DNA of 64,000 nucleotides. It comes from Pseudo-nitzschia pungens (lineage: Eukaryota; Bacillariophyta; Bacillariophyceae; Bacillariales; Bacillariaceae). The stretch covers positions 2,046,001 to 2,110,000 of the forward strand of contig CM074766.1 of assembly GCA_037355855.1 (NCBI GenBank), read 5' to 3'. The notes beneath the pieces are model-generated. The model made no database searches. It saw only the letters and a list, made by a program, of their open reading frames with translations, and had not been told where the DNA came from. Below are positions 1 through 9,216 of the stretch, piece after piece. The translations under genes were made by a program, and so were the position numbers. Positions within the stretch are counted from its first letter, which is position 1; each line of letters starts with the position of its first letter.

Positions 1-320
1 CCGCCGATCATTTCTGCACACTTACCATCTCCATTTAATTATGGGGAACTATGTCACATGGTGACGCGCACGACTAACCTACGACGGACGTACGGCCAGT
101 CACGACTGATAATTAATTGTATCCCGTATGTGCTTGCATACTGAACGGACGTCAGGTGGATTATATGTTAATCGCGGATGGATAATATATGTATGAGCGA
201 TGATCGCGCAAGGGCGCAAAGCGAGACTCATCGCTCATTTCCCCCTCTTTAGAATTTCCATTCCCACGTTGTAAAATATTAATGAACACACAATTTTCAT
301 TCACTCGAATTTTCTACTCT
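1..320. other. Non-coding left edge of window
   Basis: AT-rich sequence with no open frame that I can support. It does not resemble the A2 segment at 4472-4827, so the expected left repeat of the retroelement is not here. The retroelement reading frame first becomes open just after a TAA at 320-322, so the truncation junction probably lies within about 260-325. Confidence 0.5.
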
Positions 321-322
321 AA

Positions 323-1204
323 AGTGTTACACTCCAAAGTCGCTTTACTTGGCTCCACCAGACCGAACAGGCGGCTTTCATCTGGCGCAACCGTGCCACG
401 GTCCCGATCCCCGCTACTACCATCCCGACCCTCCGCGCACTCTACGAGTACCTGAAGGGGCCCGGCCTGTGTTCCACCCCTATTGGGCACCTCATCCCTC
501 GGTGTTTTGCGCTGGACCACAACACCACCGACGCTTCCCATACCGGCATTGGCGCTGTCCTTCCCGCCCCCCGGGTCTTCTGCTTCCTCCCATACTCCGC
601 TGCTCTCCACGCGCGAACCCAGCTTCCTAACACGCATCCGGACTACGTCCACATCAACACACTCGAGTTCCTAGGGGTCTTCCTGTGTTTCCTCATTGGT
701 CAGCTCTGGGTCGCTGACCGGCCTCACGCATTCCCCCCGGCCCCGGTTCTGCGTTCGTCCTGCGACAACAAGGCCGCCATCGCTTGGTGGATGAAATCCT
801 CCACCAAGTCCACCCTCGGCCGGAGCGCTATCCTCCTTGCCGCGACATACCGCAAGGACTCCCCCCTTGGCAGCGTCGTGGATTACATCCCCGGGTCGGA
901 CAACGCCCTTGCTGATGCTGTCTCTCGTCCCCACGAACTTTTCACCCCCCACAATTACTCATACTTCTCCCTCCCCTATCCCACTCTTCTCCACCAGATT
1001 TGCACTCAGCACGCGCGCTTCGCGTCCTGGACTGCTTTCCTCCCAAGTCCCGAGCTTGTCTCTCTCCTGGGTTCGACGCTGTCCTCCGACTACGCAACGG
1101 CTCCCCCCACAACCCTAAAGAAGCCCGGACTGTTCTTACCCGCCGCCTCCATTTTCTCTGGTGGTGCACTCACCTCGGTATCTTCCCAGCACTGTTTCCT
1201 GTGA
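323..1204 (+). pseudogene. RNase H domain of DIRS-like polyprotein, 5'-truncated
   Basis: Reading frame 2 is open from 323 to the stop at 1204 and has no proper start. The RNase H landmarks appear in order: DASHTGIGAVL, HINTLEFLGVFLC, CDNKAAIAWW and the terminal YIPGSDNALADAVSR. These supply the usual acidic residues (D, E, D, D), and the last block is typical of retroelement RNase H. The reverse transcriptase palm that should precede this domain is missing. The frame ends while overlapping the recombinase frame (+1 relative shift), as expected if the recombinase was made by frameshifting from the same message. It cannot act alone in this copy. Confidence 0.8.
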
Positions 1205-2250
1205 TCGACTCCCGCATCACCACCGAGGCCCTGAACCTCCTCCTCGCTAACTACGCCCGCCATCTCCTCACTGGCCACAGCCTCCTTTGCAAGTGCATCA
1301 AAGCTGACACCGCTAGCAAATATCTCTTGGCTGCCAGTACCCTTCTAGCCCATTTTGACCCCGTCCCTGCCCGGGATGCCCGCAAAGAGTCCCCGCTCCG
1401 CACCGGCTTGTGCCCGGACATCACCGCTGTCCTCCGCGAGGCCCGCCGTTACGAGTCGGTCCCCGACCGCAAGGAACCAGTCACCATCGCCATGCAGCAA
1501 CACCTCCTAACTGCCTCGGCTACCGAGCCCCCCGATTCCCTTCCCGCCACCCTCGCGGACTGGCTTACCGTTGGCCTCGCCGCTGGCTTCCGTAAGAGTG
1601 AGTGGTGCCAGACTCACAGCCACCGGTGCCTTGGCACGTTTGCCCGCAGCCCTTCGGGCGACTGTGTCGCCCTCATCCCGGCTGACATCACCCTGTTAGA
1701 CCGCCATGGGAACCTCCTCCCCCATCCTTCCGGCCTCGCCTCCCCCAGCTCCGTGATGCGTGTCTGCGTCCGATGGCGATGGCAAAAGAATGGCGAACGG
1801 AATGCTGTGAAAGGATTTTCTTGCAACTCAACCGCTTCCCTTGATTTGGTCGCGGCGTGGTTGCGCATCCTGGCCCGCTATTATCGCCTCTTTCCCGCAT
1901 GGGCCCCCCATCCCGGCCCTTTGGCGGGCCCCCTCGCAGTCTACAGCCCCTGCCCCAAGGTGGCCGTTTACGTGGTCGACTCCGACGTCGAGACCACCCT
2001 CCGCTCCCTTGCCCGCGACGTCTACGGCGTCACCTCTCCGTCCGCCCTCAAAAAATTTACATGTCATTCTATTCGCGTTGGCGCGTGCTGCATTCTCCAG
2101 GCCGCCGGCGCGTCTCCCGAATTTATCAAAAAACAGCTCCGGTGGAACAGCGATTCGTGGCAAATTTACACCCGCGACCTCCACATCCTCTCTCACCAGC
2201 ATAACGCCATCCTCACGGATGGCGCCGCCCGGCCCCCCGACCGCTGGTAA
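1000..2250 (+). CDS. Tyrosine recombinase of DIRS-like element
   Basis: This frame encodes up to 416 residues but opens with TTG, so it was probably reached by frameshifting from the RNase H frame; the recognisable domain begins near 1200. The catalytic set of a tyrosine recombinase is visible: Arg198 in GFRKSEW, His356 and Arg359 in CHSIR, and a candidate nucleophile Tyr390 in WQIYTRD. The stretch after HSIR (AAGASPEFIKKQLRW) is typical of YR retroelement integrases. These enzymes integrate a circular cDNA without target-site duplications. The frame itself has no breaks, although the element is truncated upstream. Confidence 0.8.
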   Translation: MHSARALRVLDCFPPKSRACLSPGFDAVLRLRNGSPHNPKEARTVLTRRLHFLWWCTHLGIFPALFPVIDSRITTEALNLLLANYARHLLTGHSLLCKCIKADTASKYLLAASTLLAHFDPVPARDARKESPLRTGLCPDITAVLREARRYESVPDRKEPVTIAMQQHLLTASATEPPDSLPATLADWLTVGLAAGFRKSEWCQTHSHRCLGTFARSPSGDCVALIPADITLLDRHGNLLPHPSGLASPSSVMRVCVRWRWQKNGERNAVKGFSCNSTASLDLVAAWLRILARYYRLFPAWAPHPGPLAGPLAVYSPCPKVAVYVVDSDVETTLRSLARDVYGVTSPSALKKFTCHSIRVGACCILQAAGASPEFIKKQLRWNSDSWQIYTRDLHILSHQHNAILTDGAARPPDRW

Positions 2251-2594
2251 CTTTCACGGTCTTCTTCCACATCCGTGTCTACTCCCCCCCCTCCCACGAT
2301 GCCTAACCTCCCACGATCGCCTCCGTACACATCCCTTACTAAGCGACCAGTTACACCCCGTTTTATTATTTTACAACAAACACGTTTTATTTTACGATCT
2401 AATTTCCGTTTCAGCATGGTTTTCCCACCGTTTCTCCTCCTCCTCTCCCTACCCCTGACCATGGCTACACCCGATCCCCTCTTCCCGTGCTTGTCCACGG
2501 ACTGGGTCCTCTTTGCCCACCTCCCACTGGTCTTCGCATAATTCCCACTCTGGACTCCTCCCAAACACCACCTAGCTTTGTTGCCGCTCCCACC

Positions 2595-4001
2595 ATGCTT
2601 GCCACCTCGTTCCTCGCGAGGGCCCGACGCCTCCTCGACACCATGAGCCAGGCCATTACCCTCATCACCAACCCAACCCCCGTCGGCGTCTTCCGTTGTT
2701 TCAACCGCCACGGCGACACCCTTGAAGCGGCCGCCCCCACCGCTCCGTTTCGCCCCCCCTTCACCCTCCCGGTCGACCTCCCACCTTCCTCCCTCCAGGA
2801 CTTTGAGACTTACGTCGGCCTCTACGTCGATTTCCTTGCCGCTTGCTCCAAAGCCGACTGGCCCCGAGCTTCCACCCACGCCAAAGACCTCAAGACCCTC
2901 CTTCCCTTTCAGGGCATCCCGGAGGACCCTTCCCCGTCCGCCGGCGACTCGCCCACGTCCGCGTCCGCCCGAACCCATTCCAAAAACTCCTCGCTTTCTC
3001 TCCGTTCTTCCGATTCCGACTCTCCTCTCCCTTTTGCTCCTCTCGCCCACGGAGCGATGGTAGTGCCGCCCGCGCCTGCGGGAAATCCTGCTCCTGTCCT
3101 CCAAATCCCGGGCCCGCCCGCTCCCCGCGACCCTGCCCAGCCTGAGCCTACTGCTATCTCGTTGACCATCGCCCTCCTTGAGGGCCACCTCAGCAGCCCA
3201 CCTTCCGACAGAAAGGTCCTGAACGCTCTTCCGCTCACCTCTGCCAATCGGAACCTCACCGGCTACTCGGACAGCCCGCTCGACACCCCCACCGGTCCCC
3301 GCCCGTGGCTCGCCAAGTTGCAAACCCTGTACGCCAACCCCGCAGGTGCGGCTGTAGCCTCTGCCTTGGCAGAATTGGACATGGCCCACCCCTACTGTCC
3401 CCATTACCAAACCGCCGTCACCAACTTCCGCCTTGCCTATACCGTCTACCACGGTGTTCACTACGCCGAGCCCGTTCCGGCACCCACCACCGCTGCCATC
3501 GACCGTCTCCTAGCCCGCGTTGCCGCCGACCGTCCTTCCCTCGAAGTCCCGCTTTCGACCAGCCACGCCCCCAACCAGCCCTTGGTCGCTACTCTCAACG
3601 CTCTTGGGCTTGAGTACTCCCCCGGCGCCGAAGTGGCCACACGTCTGGGCACCGACGCCTGCCCCTTCCTCCTGTGCCTCCACGTCCCCACCCTCATCGA
3701 CTACCACGGGCACTACGTCTTCGGTGTCGTCATCCCTAATGGCCGCCTCCTTTTCCCTTGCTCCACGCGGGGCAAGGTCTTGTGCCAATTCACCGCGGAG
3801 ACCACCCAAGACCGCTTAATGGCGAATGTTGCCACCGCCTACGGCGCTTCCCGCAGCACGCTCGCCCCGATCTCAAGCTATGCCTTTGTCTTCCCTCCCG
3901 GTCGCGCTTCCACCGCCGCCCTTCCCCCGGCCCCCGCCGCGGGCCCACTTGCTCCGGCCCCCGTGGGACCACTTGCTCCGGCTCCCGCCAACGCCGCCTA
4001 G
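2595..4001 (+). CDS. Proline-rich ORF of the YR retroelement, function unknown
   Basis: The frame is open from 2487, but the first ATG is at 2595 in a good context (CCACCATGC), giving 468 residues. The middle (about 40-190) and the C-terminus are rich in Pro, Ala and Ser, ending in tandem LAPAP-type repeats. A more ordered section lies at about residues 260-430. I recognise no domain: there is no zinc knuckle, no SGNH-hydrolase block and no methyltransferase motif. Its position between the recombinase and the terminal repeats makes it an element gene, possibly a displaced gag-like or accessory protein. That is a guess from position only. Confidence 0.5.
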   Translation: MLATSFLARARRLLDTMSQAITLITNPTPVGVFRCFNRHGDTLEAAAPTAPFRPPFTLPVDLPPSSLQDFETYVGLYVDFLAACSKADWPRASTHAKDLKTLLPFQGIPEDPSPSAGDSPTSASARTHSKNSSLSLRSSDSDSPLPFAPLAHGAMVVPPAPAGNPAPVLQIPGPPAPRDPAQPEPTAISLTIALLEGHLSSPPSDRKVLNALPLTSANRNLTGYSDSPLDTPTGPRPWLAKLQTLYANPAGAAVASALAELDMAHPYCPHYQTAVTNFRLAYTVYHGVHYAEPVPAPTTAAIDRLLARVAADRPSLEVPLSTSHAPNQPLVATLNALGLEYSPGAEVATRLGTDACPFLLCLHVPTLIDYHGHYVFGVVIPNGRLLFPCSTRGKVLCQFTAETTQDRLMANVATAYGASRSTLAPISSYAFVFPPGRASTAALPPAPAAGPLAPAPVGPLAPAPANAA

Positions 4002-4067
4002 GTTGCCTAACTGTTCGCGCCCTGCGCTTTAAGCCCCGTTAGACAACCATCCCACCCTATTTTTTCA

Positions 4068-4089
4068 TTTTTTTTTTTTTTTTTTTTTT
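4068..4089 (+). repeat. T22 homopolymer
   Basis: A run of 22 T residues lies 66 nt after the stop of the proline-rich ORF and about 100 nt before the first terminal repeat. It may be a transcription signal of the element or simple slippage. Confidence 0.7.
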
Positions 4090-4193
4090 CCCGGCTGTAC
4101 TCGTCAACTTCGAGAGTGGCGGTGGCTCGACTTTCCATTCGCGCTTCACCCCCTCTTCGAGCGGGTTCACGAACTCTCCTCTCCACCCGTTGT

Positions 4194-4471
4194 GGCAAGG
4201 ACTCTCTGTGCACTGTACTAACCCTACATACCCCTACTACATAGGGGTCCCACCCCAATTAGGGTTCGGGTTAGTGACTAGATAGCTACCGCGCACACGC
4301 GCGCGCACGCTATACCACACATTCGCCTAAAGCTTCGTCAATCCGCCATCACTACAGAATAGACATAGTGTGTACCGCGTATGACCTAGTATAGACAAAT
4401 GTGAGCACAGAGTACGTGCACTCCGAAGTTGACGTACACCCGAGACGGCGCCGGGGTATCCCATAGGATAC
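4194..4471 (+). repeat. Terminal direct repeat B1 (278 bp)
   Basis: The sequence starting GGCAAGGACTCTCTGTGCAC recurs 634 bp downstream at 4828-5105. By eye the copies differ at one base (A4257 versus G4891). It contains a GC-alternating stretch (CGCGCACACGCGCGCGCACG). Together with the 356-bp spacer it forms the right-hand B1-A2-B2 block expected of split-direct-repeat YR retroelements. Confidence 0.85.
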
Positions 4472-4827
4472 TGTTGGGCAAGACACAGGTCACCGCAACT
4501 GCAGGATGCGGGTGGGGACACGCCCGCACCACCACGCGCACCACCTGTGAACTTGCCGCGCGCGCCGTGACGAGCACTACGACGTATGTGAGGAAGGTCC
4601 CAATGGTAGGTAGGTAAGTGTCACGAGAGGGCCGACAGCGCGCGTACCGTAGACGGGCACAACGCGGTGCCCGCACAAGGTACGCAGCCGCTATCGGGCA
4701 CGGAGGTGCGGGACGATGCCTTCCCCATCTGCTCACCTCATTGTCCCTTGGCCAACACCAAGCCGACGACAATGAGGAGTGCTGTTCCCTGTGGGAGCGG
4801 ATCAACAAAACTCCCGCCCGCCCACCC
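4472..4827 (+). repeat. A2 segment between the B repeats
   Basis: A unique 356-bp segment between the two B copies. In split-direct-repeat elements this part is duplicated at the left end (A1). That end is missing here, so the identity cannot be tested inside the window. Confidence 0.55.
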
Positions 4828-5105
4828 GGCAAGGACTCTCTGTGCACTGTACTAACCCTACATACCCCTACTACATAGGGGTCCCACCCCGATTAGGGTT
4901 CGGGTTAGTGACTAGATAGCTACCGCGCACACGCGCGCGCACGCTATACCACACATTCGCCTAAAGCTTCGTCAATCCGCCATCACTACAGAATAGACAT
5001 AGTGTGTACCGCGTATGACCTAGTATAGACAAATGTGAGCACAGAGTACGTGCACTCCGAAGTTGACGTACACCCGAGACGGCGCCGGGGTATCCCATAG
5101 GATAC
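4828..5105 (+). repeat. Terminal direct repeat B2 (278 bp)
   Basis: Second copy of the B repeat. Identity is lost after C5105, where ordinary intergenic sequence begins, so 5105 is the likely right end of the element. Confidence 0.85.
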
Positions 5106-5656
5106 ACCTTACGTATCGTACTTTCATGACAAGATTACTCATGGACTTGCTCAATCATACCATAATCTTACGGTAACTTAGTAAGTTAGCCTACCCGGGA
5201 CCGGTACCAGTAATCTTAGTCATGGATGTTTTGGAAAAACGATTTCGTGCGGAGAACGGTGTAAATCACAATACTACTTGTCCGTTAAAGAACTTACGAG
5301 CTCTAGTTTCCCTGCCCTGATACATGCACGACTCACAGAGATGAAATCATTAAACAATGTGCATGTGTGTCTCGAAGAATGCACGACTGGTGCTTACGAG
5401 TAATCTTTCACTTCATAATCCTTACCGCTACGCACGTAAGTTACCGTATTTGTTTCATCTCAAAAGATGACACGACGAAATACCATCGCTGCACAGAAAG
5501 GCGATGTACGTGTACGAGTAAGGTACAGTAAACCCTTACATTCCATAGAAAAATATCATACTGATCCAGTACCGAACTACAAATACTTGTAATCTTACCT
5601 CAGAAGCTCACAATTTCATGATCCAAAAACTACAATTCGCCACTATCATAATCAAC
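5106..5656. other. Intergenic, rich in GTAAG/CTTAC motifs
   Basis: No supported gene. Short motifs of the types CTTACG, GTAAGTTACCG and GGACCGGTACC recur, as in most other gaps of this window (for example 9540-9800, 15420-15620, 38960-39200). Confidence 0.5.
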
Positions 5657-6172
5657 ATGCCAGAACAAAGAGTTCAATTCAATGGAAACGACCAAATCTT
5701 TCCGACTCTAGGAAGAAACGACTATACACCGGAAGAACAGGCTGCAACGTGGATTTCTTTGAACGAGTTCAGGCTGATAAAAGAAGGTATTGAATCTACA
5801 TTGCTTCTTCTTCACCTGAAGGGGGATAAACAAGGTCACTCATGGAGCATTAACCATACCAGACGGGGATTGGAATGTCTGAGCCCCGAAATCGCAGCAT
5901 CAAAACAACGAAGACAATTTGCGTCGAAACAAGTGGTCTTCAACGAGCAATTTCAACAATTCCGACTTGGTATCCACGATCCCGACCGTCTCTCCCAAAA
6001 ATATATTGCTGCCACAAAATCATCAAGAAATAGAGCCAATCTCATGGGTCTGTTAGATGCCGAATACGAACAACAAAATCGTGGTCTTTTGGATCTTCCC
6101 CTCAAGCATAAAGCAAAATCTGAAGCGTTTAAAAAAGATATCCGAAGTAAAATATATAATTTGGTCAACTAA
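5657..6172 (+). CDS. Hypothetical protein of a diatom-type RGLE family
   Basis: 171 residues from ATG 5657 (A at -3); an in-frame ATG at 5618 has a poor context. No enzymatic domain is recognised. The arrangement WISLNEFRLIKEG, then RRGLECLSPEIAASKQRR, then VVFNEQFQQ, then SQKYIAATKSSRNRANLMG matches a pattern I associate with many short diatom proteins: Trp near the start, an RGLE box, a basic stretch, an EQ..Q helix, and a final S-x(5)-A helix. The body is predicted mostly helical and hydrophilic, with no signal peptide or membrane segment. Function is unknown, and the family link is from memory of the motif rather than a search. Confidence 0.65.
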   Translation: MPEQRVQFNGNDQIFPTLGRNDYTPEEQAATWISLNEFRLIKEGIESTLLLLHLKGDKQGHSWSINHTRRGLECLSPEIAASKQRRQFASKQVVFNEQFQQFRLGIHDPDRLSQKYIAATKSSRNRANLMGLLDAEYEQQNRGLLDLPLKHKAKSEAFKKDIRSKIYNLVN

Positions 6173-6477
6173 ATTCATGCTCGATATCGTTCTATTTTTG
6201 CTTCGAGGATAAATGCAAATTAACCCATAACTTGCGCGTTAGATGCATGCCATATCACTCGAAGGAGATTATTTTTTTCATTGATTGCACTCCTTCTGTG
6301 CTTTCAACCATACCCAAGTTTGCTCGTGAACGTAGATACACCTGATGTCTTCGCTGTCGCTCATCAAAACACGAAATGAAGAGATCTGGATATCAGAAAT
6401 GTAGGATTATGATTTATGAATTATAAATTATATATGTCTGGTGTAATGTTCATAATTTCTGCTCAAACACAGAAGTG
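6173..6477. other. Intergenic gap between convergent genes
   Basis: AT-rich spacer between the 3' ends of the RGLE-family gene (plus) and the helicase-associated-domain gene (minus). Nothing else is seen in it. Confidence 0.5.
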
Positions 6478-7290
6478 TTACAAATTTCTGGGGTTCCAAT
6501 TGAATCCTAGGTTGTTAAGCAGATTGATTCGTTCTTCGTTCATGGTAGTTTTCGACCCCATCTGAAAGAGTTTGTATTGTTTTCTCTGGTTCTTTACCCA
6601 GTTTGACAGGGACGAATCGTGAAAATTGGAAGGGACGTTGCAATGTCCATTGGTCATTTGGAAAATCTCTAAGGATTGATACCTCTCTTGCCACATCGCC
6701 CGATGCGAATCCCATATAAATCCTGCATTTGTGAGTAATGCTTGTCTCTCATCGCTCAAAGTCGAGTGCAAACCTTTTACTTTCCGTTTCCGTTGATGCC
6801 GTTGTTTCCGAACCCACTGAGACAATTTGGGATTTGGAGGATAGTTATGTGGCACAAAACAATGATCATTGGCTTCACGGAAGTGAATCAACTCTTGAAA
6901 GCGTTCGTTCCAAGAGGATGAGACGAGACTTCGTGACCTTTTTCTCGCATTGGGCGAACTGGATTGCGAAGTGGATGTCGATGGAGATGGTGGTGGTGGT
7001 GTCGCCGACGACATTTCGGAAGAGAGAAAGTCATCAAGCTGCAAATTATCAATGATTTGGTCATCTTGAAACAAACGACTAAGAGAAATCTCGTTCGAAG
7101 GGGACTGTGTTTGTTGATTGTCACCACCACTAAAAGGGACAATTTCAACAGATGCGTTGCTAGTCACAATGAATGGATTTATCATTTCTTCTTGCTCCAG
7201 CCATTTTCTGTTTTCGCTGCCCATCCTTCTCCCTTCAACTTCGTACAGTATGGGAAAATAGTTGTGCTGACCAACTGCGTCTAACAACAT
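6478..7290 (-). CDS. Helicase-associated (HA) domain protein
   Basis: 270 residues, single exon, ATG at 7290. Two helicase-associated repeats follow one another at about residues 128-198 and 200-268. Each has the family signature W..R...L..F....GHC.VP, then L..WV..QR.Q...., then L...R...L...GF.W. The first reads WNERFQELIHFREANDHC and SQWVRKQRHQRK; the second reads WQERYQSLEIF, NGHCNVP and SNWVKNQRKQYK. The N-terminal third is Ser-rich with a Pro/Ser tract. Such repeats are found C-terminal to some bacterial helicases and have expanded as stand-alone proteins in diatoms. DNA binding is presumed, not shown. Confidence 0.8.
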   Translation of the reverse strand: MLLDAVGQHNYFPILYEVEGRRMGSENRKWLEQEEMINPFIVTSNASVEIVPFSGGDNQQTQSPSNEISLSRLFQDDQIIDNLQLDDFLSSEMSSATPPPPSPSTSTSQSSSPNARKRSRSLVSSSWNERFQELIHFREANDHCFVPHNYPPNPKLSQWVRKQRHQRKRKVKGLHSTLSDERQALLTNAGFIWDSHRAMWQERYQSLEIFQMTNGHCNVPSNFHDSSLSNWVKNQRKQYKLFQMGSKTTMNEERINLLNNLGFNWNPRNL

Positions 7291-8499
7291 TACTTCAAAA
7301 CTTTGATGGTATCACCAATTAAAGTTCTTTTGTAGATGGGATCACAATCCGAATTATGTTCCGACCCATACCTACGTCAGTTGTCAATAGTGTCTGGTGA
7401 ACCAAGGCGGTTGTAGGTTCTGGATTTGGTGCGAAAAAATTGTTGTGTGGCTGGGCACGGAACGCTCTCTGGGAACTTTTTTCTGTTGGCACACTGAAGT
7501 TTATTTGTCCACTGGCAGTCAGAGGCACATGACTTCACGACCAAAATCGGACGATTGTTCTTGCGTTGTCGTGTAATTTTGTCCAAGTCGCCATACCGGT
7601 GAATATTAGTCGTGTACCTCGATGAGTAGATGCCGTACTTATCCTACTAAATCCAATCCAGAATTTTTGCGAGTTTTGATGGAGAATCTTGACAAATAAA
7701 TGTTAATCGACCATACTAAACAAAAACTATAAATCATTGTTTTATTCTTGTTTTTAATCAAGATATAACTGTCAAAATTGAAGAGCTTATATCAACACAA
7801 ATCGTACGAATTAAAAGCTTTTTAAACCTATCCCAATCATTCAGACATGCAACGCATTGGGCGTCTTGAAATCAATAAATCTGAAAGTGATTTTTCCGAT
7901 GACATTGATGTAACTTGCAGTGAAGACTACGAACCATACTGCCTTCCGACTTTTTCACCTTTTTGCAAAGCGTACCACATATTATACATTATTTTCCTTC
8001 CGAAAGAAACTATAGTAAGAACTATTGGATCGTCTTATTGAGACCGTTTCTGGTCGTTCTTTGTTTCAGAGCGAACCGCCTTTATGACAGCTGCAGTCTT
8101 CTTGGAGGTAGGAGCTTCAATTATTTTGATTGAAACATTACAAACGTGAGAGAGAGATCGGAATACTCGCTTTGACGTGAATCAAATGATATGTTATGGT
8201 CTTCACTCAGAAGTTCGTACGACAAGTGAAAAAGGTGGCACAAACGTGAATGGGTATGCGCAACAAAAACTATTTCGTTTGTGCTTAGTGCTTGCTTTTT
8301 AAAAGTGAAAGATGGCATGTTTCGCAATACCATTGCAATGGAACTCATCAATGACGCTAATCATTGAAAAAAACGGATGACAAGCAATCGTAACAAATTG
8401 ATTCGAGGACCAAAGCTTCCGGATGCTTCCGATACCAGACGAGAGCTGAAAACTTCGTCTCACGAAAATTTCCGCTCTGTTCCAAGCCATCGCTCAATG
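7291..8499. other. Intergenic, about 1.2 kb
   Basis: AT-rich. A 64-codon ORF at 7847-8041 and several antisense ORFs have no recognisable features. I see no RNA gene here. Confidence 0.4.
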
Positions 8500-9216
8500 C
8501 TACCACTTTCGCCACCATGGTTTATTCATGCTGTTCAAGAGTTTATTCGAGTACTCGGTCATGGAAGTGAATTTATCCATTCGACCCTGCGTCCTCCTCA
8601 GCGATTCGCGTTGGCTTTGTAATTCTCCGGTTATTTCTTGAGCGACCTGCTCGGACTCGCGGATGCTTCTCAGAGCATCCTGAAGCTGAGAATTTTGATT
8701 GCTCACCCTTCCTTGCGTGTTGGAAGTGATACGGTCTCGAGAACGGTTGCTATTGTAAATACCATTGCCTTTTTTGCTGCCTCCGTCATAACTCGGCGAA
8801 CCGTCCTCGGTGTCGGTTGTTTTGGAAGCAGACGAAAACAGCAATGATCTTTCCGACGTGGACTTTGTAGCGGGGGAAGCTTTGGTTGTGTTCTCCGTCC
8901 AAAACGATTCTGGTTGTTGATTCAATGACTTGTATGTTTTCAGTTGCATTTTGTACGCCTTGTATACATCGACAAGCTCCTGTCTCAGGCCAGGTTCTTC
9001 GGTGTCTGTGATGCTCTTGGTCACCGATGACAACTTTGCCAGAACCGATGACGCTTTGCGAACTGATTCGGCTGTCTTCCCGCCATTAACTCTGTCATTA
9101 GTGCCGTTGATTCTTGATCTCTCATAAAGTTCGGCTTCGATCTCTTTGATGATGGCAGAAAATTCTGTCGCTAAGCGGTCAAACTCGTCGTGCCCAGTGC
9201 CGCCACTACTGGACAT
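8500..9216 (-). CDS. Qb-SNARE-like protein (Vti1/NPSN type)
   Basis: 238 residues from ATG 9216. The N-terminal part (about 1-105) looks like the helical bundle of Qb-SNAREs, with heptad-like helices ending LVDVYKAYKMQLKTYKSL. After a Ser/Asn-rich linker the C-terminal 60 residues form a SNARE-like helix (SIRESEQVAQEITGELQSQR, then SLRRTQGRMDKFTSMTEYSN). SNAREs of this class sit in endosomal, Golgi or cell-plate membranes and drive vesicle fusion. Oddly, the frame stops at LLNSMNKPWWRKW with no transmembrane anchor. Either a downstream exon carries it (a GTGGCG or GTAGCA donor is possible at the end) or the protein is soluble. Subfamily assignment is tentative. Confidence 0.65.
   Translation of the reverse strand: MSSSGGTGHDEFDRLATEFSAIIKEIEAELYERSRINGTNDRVNGGKTAESVRKASSVLAKLSSVTKSITDTEEPGLRQELVDVYKAYKMQLKTYKSLNQQPESFWTENTTKASPATKSTSERSLLFSSASKTTDTEDGSPSYDGGSKKGNGIYNSNRSRDRITSNTQGRVSNQNSQLQDALRSIRESEQVAQEITGELQSQRESLRRTQGRMDKFTSMTEYSNKLLNSMNKPWWRKW

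Larger units (their letters stand above)
321..5105 (+). mobile_element. 5'-truncated tyrosine-recombinase retrotransposon (DIRS order, Ngaro/PAT-like)
   Basis: From left to right the element carries the C-terminal RNase H part of a reverse transcriptase polyprotein (323-1204), a tyrosine recombinase (about 1200-2250), a proline-rich ORF (2595-4001), a T22 tract, and a terminal block of two 278-bp direct repeats flanking a 356-bp unique segment. RNase H followed by tyrosine recombinase is diagnostic of DIRS-order elements. A terminal B1-A2-B2 arrangement is the split-direct-repeat design known from the Ngaro and PAT groups. The reverse transcriptase core, any upstream gag and the left A1 repeat are absent, so this copy is dead. 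Base composition is much more C-rich than the neighbouring AT-rich DNA. Clade assignment is inferred; the RNase H and recombinase calls rest on visible motifs. Confidence 0.8.

Noticed and set aside
2193..3461. 422-codon minus-strand ORF
   Set aside because: A shadow of the C-rich plus-strand retroelement genes; Gly/Arg-rich with no motif.
4258..4275. Telomere-like TTAGGG/GGGTTAG sequence
   Set aside because: Only one imperfect unit, and it is part of the B repeat (also at 4892-4909). No tandem array.
4194..5105. The two 278-bp repeats as LTRs of a small element (solo-LTR pair or TRIM)
   Set aside because: They enclose only 356 bp without primer site or purine tract, do not begin TG and end CA, and follow directly on a YR retroelement, where a B1-A2-B2 block is expected.
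7847..8041. 64-codon plus-strand ORF
   Set aside because: Starts with a plausible ATG but has no recognisable motif or coding bias I can defend; no splice partner found.
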